Shown: positions 63,296-64,000 of the stretch, piece by piece
Numbering within the stretch: position 1 is the stretch's first letter
Layout: every line of letters starts with the position of its first letter
Assembly (NCBI GenBank): GCA_015233565.1
Contig: JADFXM010000012.1
Coordinates: 99,458-163,457, forward strand
Source: Candidatus Rifleibacteriota bacterium
Lineage (GTDB): Bacteria; Muiribacteriota; Ozemobacteria; Ozemobacterales; Ozemobacteraceae
Direction: 5' to 3'
Length of the DNA stretch: 64,000 bases
Made by a program: the position numbers and the translations under genes
The notes under the pieces: model-generated
Seen by the model: only the letters and a program-made list of their open reading frames with translations
Databases searched by the model: none
What the model was told of the DNA's origin: nothing

Positions 63296-63873
63296 ACAAG
63301 CCCTAAAAAGCAGGAGCAACCATAGGAAAATAAATTCAATTGGGAAATAAAATTCTTTTGAAATTTTTGGCCCGGAATTTTTTGATTTGGAAAATTTTCA
63401 AAAAAAATCAGGCGTTTTTTTTTCAGTTTTTCTTCTTTTTTTCTTTTTCTAACTTCTATTTTCTTCTTTTGTATTCATTTTTCCGGAATAATTGAAAACC
63501 CGGAAATGGGACAATTTGCGCAAGGATATTCTGCGCGATGACTACAAAAAGTTTTATGGAATTTTAAACTGCTTCCATTGGTGGGCTGCGGGAAACTATT
63601 GGACTCCTGCAAATGCGATATGCGATAATCCCGGTTTTTGATCCACATATCCTGCAAGTAAAGCTGGGCCTCGGTTTTGCAACTCTTAACGGAACCCTTG
63701 CATTCAATAGCAATTGAATTAGTGATAATATCTTTCTGGCGTTACCGTGCAGAAATCCAAAGTTTCTTGACCGCTGAAATCCTCTTGGAAGAACATGTTT
63801 AAGTATCAGCCAAAGAAAACCTTCTCCCGGAAGAGTCCTTCTTTTCCAGATTCCGGTTTTTCCTTCTTTGTAC
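63296..63873. other. Non-coding region before the second IS copy
   Basis: T- and A-rich tracts with no convincing gene. Bases just before 63874 (TTTTTCCTTCTTTGTA) equal a stretch at about 53786-53801 upstream of the zinc-ribbon transposon gene, so the IS probably sits in another copy of that transposon's 5' region. Confidence 0.5.
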
Positions 63874-64000
63874 CCTGAATTCCCGGAAAAATTTTAACCT
63901 ACAAATCCTGAAAAATGCAGAAAACTCTGCTGAAAAAGCCTATTGATTCATGAAATAGAATAAACAAAGTCTGATATTTAATTCGGAAAAGGTTGACTTA
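63874..64000 (+). mobile_element. Left end of a second IS1634-like copy (cut by window edge)
   Basis: 127 bases identical to 40903-41029, including the inverted-repeat end and the -35 box. The transposase lies beyond the window. Confidence 0.9.

Noticed and set aside
63475..63657. 60-codon minus-strand frame with Cys and His
   Set aside because: No start signal or family recognised; too short to support.

Overview
The window is an AT-rich bacterial chromosome segment of compact operons in a Gram-negative style: a POT peptide transporter, pseudopilins, Sec-exported proteins and SpoIIE-type phosphatases. It encodes polyhydroxyalkanoate (PHA) storage and a membrane-bound group 4 [NiFe] hydrogenase related to complex I, which fits a fermentative or facultatively anaerobic heterotroph that stores carbon. 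No rRNA, tRNA or other taxonomic marker was seen. The combination resembles deep-branching lineages such as Candidatus Riflebacteria, but that is only a guess. 

Layout. 0-9 kb: peptide transporter (cut by the window edge), SPFH/zinc-ribbon protein, FN3-repeat exported protein, a relic pilin leader, a cyclase-RDD fusion, a DUF218 protein, an unusual short histidine kinase and an FmdE-like protein. 9-15 kb: DUF72 protein, GH13 enzyme, HAD nucleotidase, then the PHA regulator PhaR, a small ORF and an SDR reductase (FabG/PhaB type). 15-23 kb: a mosaic region with nested MITE-like elements, a catalase, a GC-rich patch holding a degenerate cyclase and its membrane partner, an exported protein, and a chimeric junction between two broken genes. 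23-25 kb: three small exported proteins. 25-30 kb: two class III-type PHA synthases, each next to a small PhaE/phasin-like partner. 30-40 kb: an eleven-gene hydrogenase operon with counterparts of NuoM, L, N, J, K, A, B, C, D, H and I, followed by a large-subunit maturation protease. 40-46 kb: an IS1634-like element, a decayed four-gene DDE/ATPase transposon and an IS66-like remnant. 46-52 kb: two tandem membrane-bound SpoIIE phosphatases. 52-55 kb: gene debris and an ISAs1 element with a nonsense mutation. 55-62 kb: an operon for exported proteins, an HEXXH protein and three pilin-like proteins. 62-64 kb: a frameshifted propeller protein and the end of a second IS1634-like copy. 

How the genes work together. 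PhaR, the SDR reductase, the two PhaC synthases and the two phasin/PhaE proteins form a scattered PHA regulon. A shared palindrome, TTGC-N3-GCAA, lies next to or inside promoters of this set and is a candidate PhaR operator. The hydrogenase operon should couple ferredoxin oxidation and proton reduction to ion pumping, and the nearby M52 protease should trim its large subunit. The 55-62 kb operon looks like a surface pilus or pseudopilus tip complex with an associated metallopeptidase-like protein. Insertion sequences and MITEs concentrate at 9, 15-16, 25, 40-46 and 52-55 kb and explain most of the broken genes.
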